DNA from: an uncultured delta proteobacterium
GTDB lineage: Bacteria; Desulfobacterota; Desulfobulbia; Desulfobulbales; Desulfocapsaceae
Assembly (NCBI GenBank): GCA_903875445.1
Contig: CAIQWD010000064.1
Coordinates: forward strand, 62,001 to 126,000
Direction: 5' to 3'
Length of the DNA: 64,000 nt
Made by a program: the position numbers and the translations under genes. Each line of letters opens with the position of its first letter. Position 1 is the stretch's first letter. Below the pieces are notes generated by a model, which was not told where the DNA came from, ran no database searches, and saw only the letters and a list, made by a program, of their open reading frames with translations. Shown here piece by piece: positions 53,399 through 61,110 of the stretch.

Positions 53399-53551
53399 AT
53401 GGACAGGAAAGAACTGGCGTACGCGAAACAGGCACTGCTGGCAATTAAGGATTGGGATGCCTTTCAGGCGGTTATCAGAACCTGGTCGAGGGTAATGAAA
53501 GTTGGCGTTCCGGCAGCAAGATGGACAACCTGCGATAAGGAGGGCAGGTAA
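53399..53551 (+). CDS. 50-residue small ORF downstream of the cobalamin riboswitch
   Basis: A 50-codon frame opens at an ATG with an excellent ribosome site, TGGAGGAGTTGCAA. The product is Lys/Arg/Ala-rich, with a helix A-K-Q-A-L-L-A-I-K-D-W and a later T-T-C. I recognise no family. It is the only reading frame between the riboswitch terminator and tRNA-Pro, so it is either a real riboswitch-controlled small protein or the remnant of a larger gene. About 215 bp between it and the tRNA hold nothing I recognise. Confidence 0.45.
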   Translation: MDRKELAYAKQALLAIKDWDAFQAVIRTWSRVMKVGVPAARWTTCDKEGR

Positions 53552-53765
53552 CTCGACATAAAGAGAATTGTCGGGTGTGCCAGGGGGTTCAAAAGATTAT
53601 TCGGCGCTCCAGTCCGGTCGTGCAAGAAATGGCTGGACATGCGGCGCGGATTATGATAATGGACAGAACGCTATTCTGCATCACAGGAAGTATTAAGGAG
53701 ACTCTATTATCCTGTACACTCCTCTAGTGCAAGAAAAGCATAAAAACTGAATAAAATCAACAAGT

Positions 53766-53842
53766 CGGGGAGTGGCTCAGTCTGGTAGAGCACAGCGTTC
53801 GGGACGCTGGGGTCGGAGGTTCAAATCCTCTCTTCCCGACCA
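53766..53842 (+). tRNA. tRNA-Pro(CGG)
   Basis: The 77-nt region folds with acceptor CGGGGAG/CTTCCCG, D-arm GGCTCAGTCTGGTAGAGC, anticodon loop TTCGGGA (CGG), T-arm GGAGGTTCAAATCCTC and an encoded CCA. A strong terminator follows within 10 bp. Confidence 0.95.
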
Positions 53843-53847
53843 TGTTT

Positions 53848-53886
53848 AAGGCTGAAATAATTGAATAAATTATTTCAGCCTTTTTT
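53848..53886 (+). terminator. Rho-independent terminator after tRNA-Pro
   Basis: AAGGCTGAAATAAT and ATTATTTCAGCCTT form a 14-bp stem around a 7-nt loop, followed by TTTTT. It also faces the 3' end of the convergent GNAT gene. Confidence 0.85.
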
Positions 53887-53916
53887 GTTTGTATAAGGCG
53901 GTGGGTTTGCAAAAAA

Positions 53917-54363
53917 TCACCGGTTCATTCCACAGACAATTTTCTTCCGATATACCTGTTGGGTTTTGGTTGGTTGAAAGCCCAGGGAAGGATAGAAAAG
54001 ATGGCTTTCGCGGCGCTTGGTATTGCTCCGGACTACAATCACGTCCGCATCGCACTCACCGGCCCATTCTTCGGCACATCGGACCAGGATGCGGCCAACA
54101 CCTTGGCGGCGAGCATTTTCGGCAACGACAAGCCCGACGATTTCAGCACGGAATCCCGATTCCAGGACGTACGAGGCATGCGTCTGGATCCATCCTATAA
54201 TCATGCCGTCGTCGTCTTCAGCGACATACACGGCGCAGTCGTCTCTCGGGAGTATTTTTGCCAGTCGCTCGCCGATTTCCGAAACATTGGCGGAATAGCC
54301 AAGTTGTACGGTTAATTCGGCAATGGCGCGGCTGTCGGGGCTTATAGCTTTGCGAGCCTTCAT
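53917..54363 (-). CDS. GNAT family N-acetyltransferase
   Basis: A 148-residue single-domain GNAT protein with the acetyl-CoA-binding loop V-V-A-E-N-A-R-R-Q-G-V-G-R-I-L-V near residues 78-93 and a final F-Y-P-S-L-G-F-Q strand. The family acetylates small amines or protein termini; the substrate is unknown. The ATG is at 54363. It is 115 bp beyond the 3' end of hutH on the same strand. Confidence 0.82.
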   Translation of the reverse strand: MKARKAISPDSRAIAELTVQLGYSANVSEIGERLAKILPRDDCAVYVAEDDDGMIIGWIQTHASYVLESGFRAEIVGLVVAENARRQGVGRILVRCAEEWAGECDADVIVVRSNTKRRESHLFYPSLGFQPTKTQQVYRKKIVCGMNR

Positions 54364-54478
54364 TTTCGTTGCCTATGGTATTGGCGACCGCTTCAACCTG
54401 GTTTTCTGGAGAAATCAGCTCAGCCGTATCAAAAAAAATGGTCCAAAGGAATGCCCGGAACGGCTTCTCAATAATCGT

Positions 54479-56020
54479 TTACTCTTCGGTAAAACTCGGC
54501 AGCAGGTCGAAGCCGACCAGGGGATTAAAGACCCCTGCCTGGATAAGCGCCTGGGCCTTCTGGATATCCGGAGCAAAATAACGATCCTGATCATAAAACG
54601 CTACGACCTTGCGGATCTGGGCCTTGGCACTCTCAAGGAGTGGCGAAGTTTTCAGAGGTGCACGAAAATCGACACCCTGGCAGGCGGCAAGCAGTTCGAT
54701 GGCCAGGACGCCGGCGGTGTTTTCCGCCATTTCCAGCAGTCGTCTGGCGGCAAAGGTAGCCATGGAGACATGGTCTTCTTGATTGGCCGAGGTCGGCAGG
54801 CTATCGACCGATGCCGGATGGGCGAGGGACTTATTTTCGCTGGCAAGGGCTGCGGCGGTCACCTGGGCGATCATGAATCCGGAGTTGAGCCCACCCTTTT
54901 CCACAAGAAAAGGCGGCAGTTTCGACATATGGGAATCGATTAAGAGGGCTATTCTCCTCTCCGACAGGGCACCGATTTCGGCGATGGCCAGGGCCAGATT
55001 GTCGGCGGCCATGGCTATCGGTTCGCCATGGAAATTGCCGCCCGACATGATGTCGTTTTCTTTGGCAAAGACCAAGGGGTTGTCGGAAACCGCGTTGGCC
55101 TCGGTGGCGATCACTTCGGCGGTATTGCGGACCTGGGTGAGGCAGGCGCCCATCACCTGGGGTTGACAGCGCAGGGAATAGGGGTCTTGCACCGCCTCGC
55201 AGTTCTTGTGGGAGATCTCGATTTCACTGTGCGCCAGGAGCCGGCGATACATCGCCGCCACGTCGATCTGGGCCTTATGGCCGCGGACTTCGTGGATGAG
55301 CGGGTCAAAAGGCCTGCGGCTGCCCAGCGCCGCTTCAACGCACAGACTGCCGGAGACCATCGCGGCGGCAAACAGCTCTTCGGCGGCAAAGAGCCCTTCA
55401 AGGGCAAAGGCGGTGGAGGCCTGGGTGCCGTTTAAAAGCGCCAGCCCTTCCTTGGGGCCGAGGGTGATCGGGCTCAGCCCGGCACACTGCAACCCTTCCC
55501 GGCCGCTGATCGGCCTTCCCTGATACAATGCCTCACCTTCGCCGAGGAGGACGGTACTCATATGGGCAAGCGGTGCGAGGTCACCGGAAGCCCCAACCGA
55601 ACCTTTTTGGGGTACACACGGATAGACCCCGGCGTTCACCAGACGGATCAGGGCTTCGATGACTTCCAGGCGGATGCCTGAGTAGCCCCTGGCCAGGCTG
55701 TTGATTTTCAAAACCATCATCAGCCGGACGGTCGATTCCGCCATCAAAGAGCCGACGCCTGCGGCGTGGGAAAGAACTATGGACCGCTGCAGATGTTCAA
55801 GTTCGTTGTCGGGTATAACGGTTTTGGCAAGCAGGCCGAAACCGGTATTGATGCCGTAGATCACCCGCCCCTGGTCGATGAGGGTTCGCACTGTCTGCAC
55901 CGAAGCCCGGATCTTGGCCTTGCAGCTCTCGGCCAGACTGATCGTTACCCGATGTTTGGCAAGGAGGCGCAGTTGTGCCAGGGTCAGTTTGCCCGGTTCG
56001 ATACATATCTGTGGAGTCAT
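54479..56020 (-). CDS. hutH: Histidine ammonia-lyase
   Basis: The ATG at 56020 has AGAGGAAAC upstream and gives about 513 aa. The MIO prosthetic-group motif A-S-G lies at 144-146 in [14 protein letters not shown], and Y-G-I-N-T-G-F-G near 55 is the active-site loop. Q-E-D-H-V-S near 410 is also typical. It converts histidine to urocanate and ammonia. No hutU, hutI or hutF is in the window. The frame stays open a further 133 codons upstream but those residues do not resemble the family. A HutC-like operator lies at 56110. A related tyrosine/phenylalanine lyase is less likely. Confidence 0.92.
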   Translation of the reverse strand: MTPQICIEPGKLTLAQLRLLAKHRVTISLAESCKAKIRASVQTVRTLIDQGRVIYGINTGFGLLAKTVIPDNELEHLQRSIVLSHAAGVGSLMAESTVRLMMVLKINSLARGYSGIRLEVIEALIRLVNAGVYPCVPQKGSVGASGDLAPLAHMSTVLLGEGEALYQGRPISGREGLQCAGLSPITLGPKEGLALLNGTQASTAFALEGLFAAEELFAAAMVSGSLCVEAALGSRRPFDPLIHEVRGHKAQIDVAAMYRRLLAHSEIEISHKNCEAVQDPYSLRCQPQVMGACLTQVRNTAEVIATEANAVSDNPLVFAKENDIMSGGNFHGEPIAMAADNLALAIAEIGALSERRIALLIDSHMSKLPPFLVEKGGLNSGFMIAQVTAAALASENKSLAHPASVDSLPTSANQEDHVSMATFAARRLLEMAENTAGVLAIELLAACQGVDFRAPLKTSPLLESAKAQIRKVVAFYDQDRYFAPDIQKAQALIQAGVFNPLVGFDLLPSFTEE

Positions 56021-56109
56021 GTTTCCTCTTTTTTGTAAAATATCGATTATATTTGCTGTTGGTTCGCGGTTGTCTTGAGAGCGGCAGGGATTTCTACCGT
56101 TTTTCTGAT

Positions 56110-56121
56110 TGTATAGACAAA
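56110..56121. promoter_or_regulatory. HutC-like operator upstream of hutH
   Basis: TTGTATAGACAA matches the HutC/GntR-type palindrome TTGTATATACAA with one mismatch, 90 bp before the hutH start. Urocanate-relieved repression is the likely mechanism. The rest of the 494-bp region between hutH and pta holds nothing else I recognise. Confidence 0.45.
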
Positions 56122-56514
56122 TGAAGGCCCTGGCAACGGCAATCGCCGGCAGCGGATACATGTATAGAACCGATGACAGAAGAGAGAATTTGCACTGGCA
56201 GACAGTTTCTTTATAACTATATTGAATGATTGAAACTTGTATTAAGTTGAAGGAATAAGGAGGGGATTTGTAAGAAAACCTGGAAATAGAGTGAGAAAAT
56301 GTATATAGTGTCGCCCTTTTTACCCCTTGTTGACGCCGCCAAACCATCTTATCTGTATTGTTCTGGATACTGGCAGCGGATAAGCCTGCGACAACGCTGG
56401 CATACCGCCCGGGCAACATCCCGATTAACCGAGTCGTTTGAATTGTAAGCTGCCAATATAACCCCAGTTTTCCACTGGCTGTCGCCCTTTTTTATTCAAT
56501 TTCAAGAGAAGATT

Positions 56515-58629
56515 ATGTCAAAAAATTTGTATGTTGCCGGCACTGAGCCGCGCAGTGGGAAATCGGCTATTATCCTTGGTCTGATGGAACTCTTAACCCG
56601 CAATGTTAAGAAGGTACTCTTTTTTCGTCCCCTGATTGATGCCGACCATAGAGCCGGCGAGCGGGACAACACCATTAATCTCATCAAAAGCCAATTCAAT
56701 CTTTGCACCAACTATGAAGAAATGTATGCCTTTACGGTAGCGGAGGCTAGCCAGCTTATTGCGATGGGCAAAAATGCCGAGTTGCATGAAGGAATACTGA
56801 GTAAATATAATGCCCTGGCTGAAAAGGCCGATTTTGTTCTCTGCGAGGGTATTGTGCGGGGCGGAGCGGCTGCTTCCTTTGATTTCGATATTAATGTGGA
56901 AATCAGCAACAACCTTGGCTGTCCGGTGCTTTTGGTGGTCGGCGCCAAAATGAAGCCGGTGGATGAACTCATTCGTTCCATCAAGGTGTACCATGAATCT
57001 CTTGGTGATCGCGGCTGCGACCTGATCGCGACCATTGTCAATCGAGTGGATCCGGCTTCAGTTGACACAGTTAAGAATCGCCTTCAGTCGGAGCAGATAT
57101 CGACCAAGCAGCTGGTCTATGTCATCCCCAATAACGACAACCTCGGCAGCCCCTCCGTCGGGGAGGTGGCCAGGCTCCTCAATGCCGAAATTCTTTATGG
57201 TGAAAAGAATCTCACCCGCCATGTGCGCAGTTTCACCATTGCCGCAATGCAACTGCGTAACCTCTTGGCAAGAATAGAATACGGTGCCTTGGTTATTACC
57301 CCGGGGGATCGCTCCGACGTCATTCTTGCATGTCTTGCAGCCGTGCAGTCGAAGACCATGCCGAAAATCTCCGGCATTATGCTGACCGGCGGGCTGGTGC
57401 CCGAGGCACCTATTCAGAAGGTCATGGAGGGTTTCCCGGATACTGTGCCGATACTTGCGGTAAGCGAAAACACCTTCCAGGCGGCGATCCGCGTCGATAA
57501 TATCCATGCCTTCATCACCCCGGACAACACCAAGAAAATCAACCAGGCACTGGCGGTTTTTGAAAAGTTTATCAATATGGATGAGTTGAGTGATAAGATC
57601 ATCAAAACCAAAACCACCATCGTTACCCCCAAAATGTTCGAATCTCGCTTGCTGCAGCGGGCCAAGGTCAACAAGCAGCACATCGTCCTTCCGGAAGGCG
57701 AGACCGATCGTATCCTCAAGGCGGCCGAGATCCTCTTGCGGCGGGAGATCGTCGATATTACCCTGCTAGGTCGAGAGGATCGAATTCACGACCGTATCAG
57801 AAAACTTGGTGTGCATCTGGAGAAAGCAATCATCATCGACCCAAGGACCTCACCGTACTCTGACGAATATGCCGACACCTATTACCAACTGAGAAAGGAT
57901 AAGGGAGTCACCCAGGATAGTGCCAGGGATATCATGGCCGACCTGAACTTTTACGGCACCATGATGATCTATAAAGGCCATGCCGACGGCATGGTCTCGG
58001 GAGCGATGCACACCACCGCCGATACCATCCGCCCCGCCTTCCAGTTTATCAAGACCAAGCCGGATTGTTCCATTGTATCCAGTGTGATGCTCATGTGCTT
58101 AAATGATCGGGTTCTTGCCTATGGCGATTGTGCAATCAATCCCGACCCCACCGCCGAACAATTGGCGGAGATTGCCATCAGTTCGGCTAAGACGGCGGCG
58201 CTCTTCGGCATTCAGCCATTGGTTGCCATGCTGTCCTATTCCTCCGGTGAATCCGGTAAGGGAGAGCAGGTCGAAAAAGTTCGCAGGGCAACGGAGATAG
58301 CCCGGAAAAAGGCAGAGACCCTGTATCCGGGTCTTGCGATTGAGGGACCGATTCAGTACGATGCGGCCGTGGATATGGAGGTTGCCAAAACCAAGATGCC
58401 GGAGAGTAAGGTGGCGGGGAGGGCTACGGTATTTATTTTCCCCGATTTGAACACCGGCAACAACACCTATAAAGCAGTGCAGAGATCGGCCGGCGCCGTT
58501 GTCGTCGGCCCCATTCTCCAGGGCCTCAGAAAACCGGTGAACGATTTGAGTCGCGGCTGTCTGGTGCCGGATATCGTCGATACCGTGGCTATCACCGCGG
58601 TGCAGGCCGCGGCCGAGAAGGGTAAATAA
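56515..58629 (+). CDS. pta: Phosphate acetyltransferase with N-terminal P-loop/DRTGG region
   Basis: The 704-residue product matches the long Pta type. A BioD-like P-loop, A-G-T-E-P-R-S-G-K-S, opens the N-terminal half. The DRTGG-like region lies at about 220-350, and the catalytic PTA domain at about 385-704 has L-P-E-G-E-T-D-R near 400, Y-S-S-G-E-S-G-K-G near 580 and D-L-N-T-G-N near 645. It interconverts acetyl-CoA and acetyl phosphate for acetate metabolism. An AAGAGAAG precedes the ATG. An ackA is not in view. Confidence 0.93.
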   Translation: MSKNLYVAGTEPRSGKSAIILGLMELLTRNVKKVLFFRPLIDADHRAGERDNTINLIKSQFNLCTNYEEMYAFTVAEASQLIAMGKNAELHEGILSKYNALAEKADFVLCEGIVRGGAAASFDFDINVEISNNLGCPVLLVVGAKMKPVDELIRSIKVYHESLGDRGCDLIATIVNRVDPASVDTVKNRLQSEQISTKQLVYVIPNNDNLGSPSVGEVARLLNAEILYGEKNLTRHVRSFTIAAMQLRNLLARIEYGALVITPGDRSDVILACLAAVQSKTMPKISGIMLTGGLVPEAPIQKVMEGFPDTVPILAVSENTFQAAIRVDNIHAFITPDNTKKINQALAVFEKFINMDELSDKIIKTKTTIVTPKMFESRLLQRAKVNKQHIVLPEGETDRILKAAEILLRREIVDITLLGREDRIHDRIRKLGVHLEKAIIIDPRTSPYSDEYADTYYQLRKDKGVTQDSARDIMADLNFYGTMMIYKGHADGMVSGAMHTTADTIRPAFQFIKTKPDCSIVSSVMLMCLNDRVLAYGDCAINPDPTAEQLAEIAISSAKTAALFGIQPLVAMLSYSSGESGKGEQVEKVRRATEIARKKAETLYPGLAIEGPIQYDAAVDMEVAKTKMPESKVAGRATVFIFPDLNTGNNTYKAVQRSAGAVVVGPILQGLRKPVNDLSRGCLVPDIVDTVAITAVQAAAEKGK

Positions 58630-58639
58630 AAAACCATCG

Positions 58640-58688
58640 AGGAGCCGTTACGAAGGGGGCCTTTTTCCCCATTTTGTTACGGCTCCTT
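58640..58688. terminator. Terminator between convergent pta and lipoprotein gene
   Basis: AGGAGCCGTTAC and GTTACGGCTCCT form a 12-bp stem with one mismatch, with inner GGGGG/CCCC pairing. It lies 11 bp after pta and 10 bp before the convergent gene's stop at 58699. Confidence 0.75.
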
Positions 58689-58698
58689 ATGCCGAGTA

Positions 58699-59376
58699 TT
58701 ACCAGCGGCGTCCGTAGCCATCGTGTCGATATGAATAATGCGGCCGATGCCAATAGCCGTGGTTCCAGATCCAGCGATCACCGTACCAGAACCATCCCCC
58801 TCCCACCCAAAGGTATTCCGGTCCGGGGGCCACGACGATCTGTTCGACAATCGGCTGAGGTGGTGGGCTTCCTGCCACGCCTACAACCTCGGTGGAGCGC
58901 ATCTCATTCGGTGTGTTGATCATGAAGTCGATGATCTTCTCACTCACTCCGGTATTCTTCAATTCTATAATCTCTCCGGATCTAAGGTGATAGACCGTCC
59001 GGGAGTAGCGGATTTGACTGATGACGAGGTCGTCGCTAACTCCGGCCTTCACCATTGAAATAATATCCGCCACTGCCAACGGTTGACTTTGTTCGATTCG
59101 CTGTATGGTCTGCGGCGATTGCGCTCTCAATTGCGCTTCCTGGGCTTGGTCCATGCCATGCCCGATTATACCGCCGACGACTGCACCCACCGCCGCGCCA
59201 ACCAGTCCTGCCGAGCCGGAATGACGACCTGCACTGGCACTGCCGATGATCGCTCCCGTAGCCCCTCCGGCCAGGGCGCCCGAGGCCGTGTAATCCGGGC
59301 GTCCTTGGGGCGACATGCAGCCAGTGAGCGAGATCCCTACCAATGCCCATGTCAACAAATAACCATATTGTTTCAT
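58699..59376 (-). CDS. Glycine-zipper lipoprotein
   Basis: The ATG at 59376 has GGAGG 5 bp before it. The product is about 225 aa with a lipoprotein signal ending at the lipobox L-T-G-C near residue 20, followed by two glycine-zipper helices: A-L-A-G-G-A-T-G-A-I-I-G and A-A-V-G-A-V-V-G-G-I-I-G near 35-70. The middle region (about 95-160) is soluble. The C-terminus is rich in Trp, Tyr, His and Gly and is probably surface-exposed. It is likely an outer-membrane or periplasmic lipoprotein. Function unknown. A decayed copy of its leader lies upstream. Confidence 0.8.
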   Translation of the reverse strand: MKQYGYLLTWALVGISLTGCMSPQGRPDYTASGALAGGATGAIIGSASAGRHSGSAGLVGAAVGAVVGGIIGHGMDQAQEAQLRAQSPQTIQRIEQSQPLAVADIISMVKAGVSDDLVISQIRYSRTVYHLRSGEIIELKNTGVSEKIIDFMINTPNEMRSTEVVGVAGSPPPQPIVEQIVVAPGPEYLWVGGGWFWYGDRWIWNHGYWHRPHYSYRHDGYGRRW

Positions 59377-59521
59377 AATTTCCTCCACTGTATAAATATT
59401 ACGCATACCCGGTCAACCTTTCATTCGCTAGCCGGTAAGCGCTAATTCCTGTCGATGCACATGCCATCAGATACCCATATCTGTTTCGCAACTTCCTCCT
59501 CTGTGTAAATATTACTCATAC
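59364..59521. repeat. Tandem duplication of the lipoprotein gene's leader
   Basis: The block at 59364-59408, containing ribosome site and start, recurs at 59476-59521 with about 80% identity. On the minus strand both copies have GTATG-GTAATATTTA-ACAG-GGAGGAA followed by GAAACA-ATATGG. The outer copy lacks the ATG and reads into no ORF, so it looks like a decayed duplicate. Confidence 0.55.
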
Positions 59522-59850
59522 TTGAGTCTGCTAACCACTTATAGTTCTAATCTTATTAATAGCAATATCCATGCCTATTATGCTTTCGGCATCTTCATCT
59601 TGAAATACTGTCAACCCGGCCAGCGATTGAGCATCCGATAAAAATAATCCTGTGGCTTCGGCGCAAATATTGCATAAACAGCTTTCGCGCAATAGAATGG
59701 AAAACGGTGCATGAGAAAGAGTTACCGTTTACATCTGTGGTGAACTATGTAATACAAGTCAATCATCTTGATCTTTCAATCACGTCGTTCTCTTACGACC
59801 CATAAAACTACTGGTGCCGTTTAACGGCACTCCCGGGACAACTCATCATT
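59522..59850. other. Promoter region upstream of the RND operon
   Basis: A 329-bp AT-rich region with no ORF, tRNA or long hairpin that I can see. It probably holds the mdtA promoter. GTGCCGTTTAACGGCAC near 59813 is a perfect 17-bp palindrome (8-bp arms), 20 bp before the start, and could be an operator. Confidence 0.4.
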
Positions 59851-61095
59851 ATGACCGATTCCAAATCCATGTCGCGCCGCATTGTCCGATTATTCCTGTT
59901 GTTACTGGTCGCTATTATAATAATTACCGGTTGTTGGTGGCTATTTAATAAGTATCCTGAAAAAACAAAAGAACAAAACCGTAGGGGCGCCATGCCGCCT
60001 GTCGCAGTATCCGTTTGCGTCGTGCAAAAGCAGGATGTGGCAATGCAGCTTTCGGCCCTGGGAACGGTTACTTCCGCCAACACGGTAACAGTTCGCAGTC
60101 GGGTCGATGGCCAACTGGACAAGGTGTACTTCTCCGAAGGCGAAGGGGTTGAACAGAACCAACTGCTGGCTGAGCTGGACCCGCGACCCTATCAGGCAAG
60201 CTTGACTCAAGCGCAAGGCCAATTATTGAGGGACCAGGCCCTGCTCAAGAATGCCGAACTCGACTTGGTCCGCTATAAACAGTTGCTGGCACAGGATTCT
60301 ATCGCCGCCCAGCAGGTCGATACCCAGAAAGCCGTGATCCAGCAATACCAAGGCATCGTCAAACTGGACCAAGGCTTAGTGGATAATGCCCAGCTGCAAC
60401 TCGGCTACAGTCGCATTATCGCCCCGATAAGCGGTCGTGTGGGGCTGCGTCAGGTCGACCCCGGCAACATCGTGCACGCAAGCGACAGCAACGGCCTGGT
60501 CGTTATCACCCAGACCCAACCGATCAACTTGGTGTTTGCCGTGCCGGAAGGCAGCCTTGATCAGGTGCTCCAGGCCAAGGCTGCACATCCGCAACTCAAG
60601 GTGGAGGCCTGGGACCGTGACCGTTCCAAGAAACTGGCCGATGGGACCCTGCTGGCCATCGACAACCAGCTGAATACCGGCACCGGGACCGTAAACATGA
60701 AAGCCGGGTTTGCCAATGAGCCCCAGGTGCTCTTCCCCAACCAGTTCGTCAATGTCCTTGTGCAACTGGGAAAGCAGAGCGATGCCGTTACCGTGCCGAC
60801 TGCGGCCGTGCAACTCGGCAAAGAAGGGAAATATGTCTATGCGGTGAATGCCGATCAGACGGTGAGCCTTACCAAGATCAGCACCGGAATTATCTCCGGA
60901 CCTGACACGGTGATTACCGGTGGACTGCAACCGGGTCAGCAGGTAGTGGTCGATGGGCTGGACAAACTGCGCGACGGCGGCAAAATCGAGGTGATCGATC
61001 CCGGCGCCACCGGCAATGCCGAGAAGGGGCCACGCCCAGTGCGCGACAACAGCGGTGATACTGCAAAAAAACGTGGCAGCAGTGCAGTCAAATAG
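59851..61095 (+). CDS. mdtA: RND efflux membrane-fusion protein (MdtA-like)
   Basis: The 414-residue product has an N-terminal TM/signal segment at about 12-28, then the MFP pattern V-R-S-R-V-D-G-Q-L near 85, a coiled hairpin at about 115-175, and a C-terminal beta-barrel with A-P-I-S-G-R-V-G-L-R near 192. L-P and V-D-G-L-D-K-L-R-D-G-G near 370 are family features. C-W-W after the TM could be a lipobox, but the context is weak. It bridges the inner-membrane pump to an outer-membrane channel. It is 15 bp from the next gene. No TolC-type gene is in view. Confidence 0.9.
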   Translation: MTDSKSMSRRIVRLFLLLLVAIIIITGCWWLFNKYPEKTKEQNRRGAMPPVAVSVCVVQKQDVAMQLSALGTVTSANTVTVRSRVDGQLDKVYFSEGEGVEQNQLLAELDPRPYQASLTQAQGQLLRDQALLKNAELDLVRYKQLLAQDSIAAQQVDTQKAVIQQYQGIVKLDQGLVDNAQLQLGYSRIIAPISGRVGLRQVDPGNIVHASDSNGLVVITQTQPINLVFAVPEGSLDQVLQAKAAHPQLKVEAWDRDRSKKLADGTLLAIDNQLNTGTGTVNMKAGFANEPQVLFPNQFVNVLVQLGKQSDAVTVPTAAVQLGKEGKYVYAVNADQTVSLTKISTGIISGPDTVITGGLQPGQQVVVDGLDKLRDGGKIEVIDPGATGNAEKGPRPVRDNSGDTAKKRGSSAVK

Positions 61096-61110
61096 TCGCC
61101 AGGATATGCT

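Noticed and set aside
56021-56419. 133-codon in-frame extension upstream of hutH
   Set aside because: No family similarity, and the ATG at 56020 has a good ribosome site and the usual N-terminus. It also covers the HutC-like operator.
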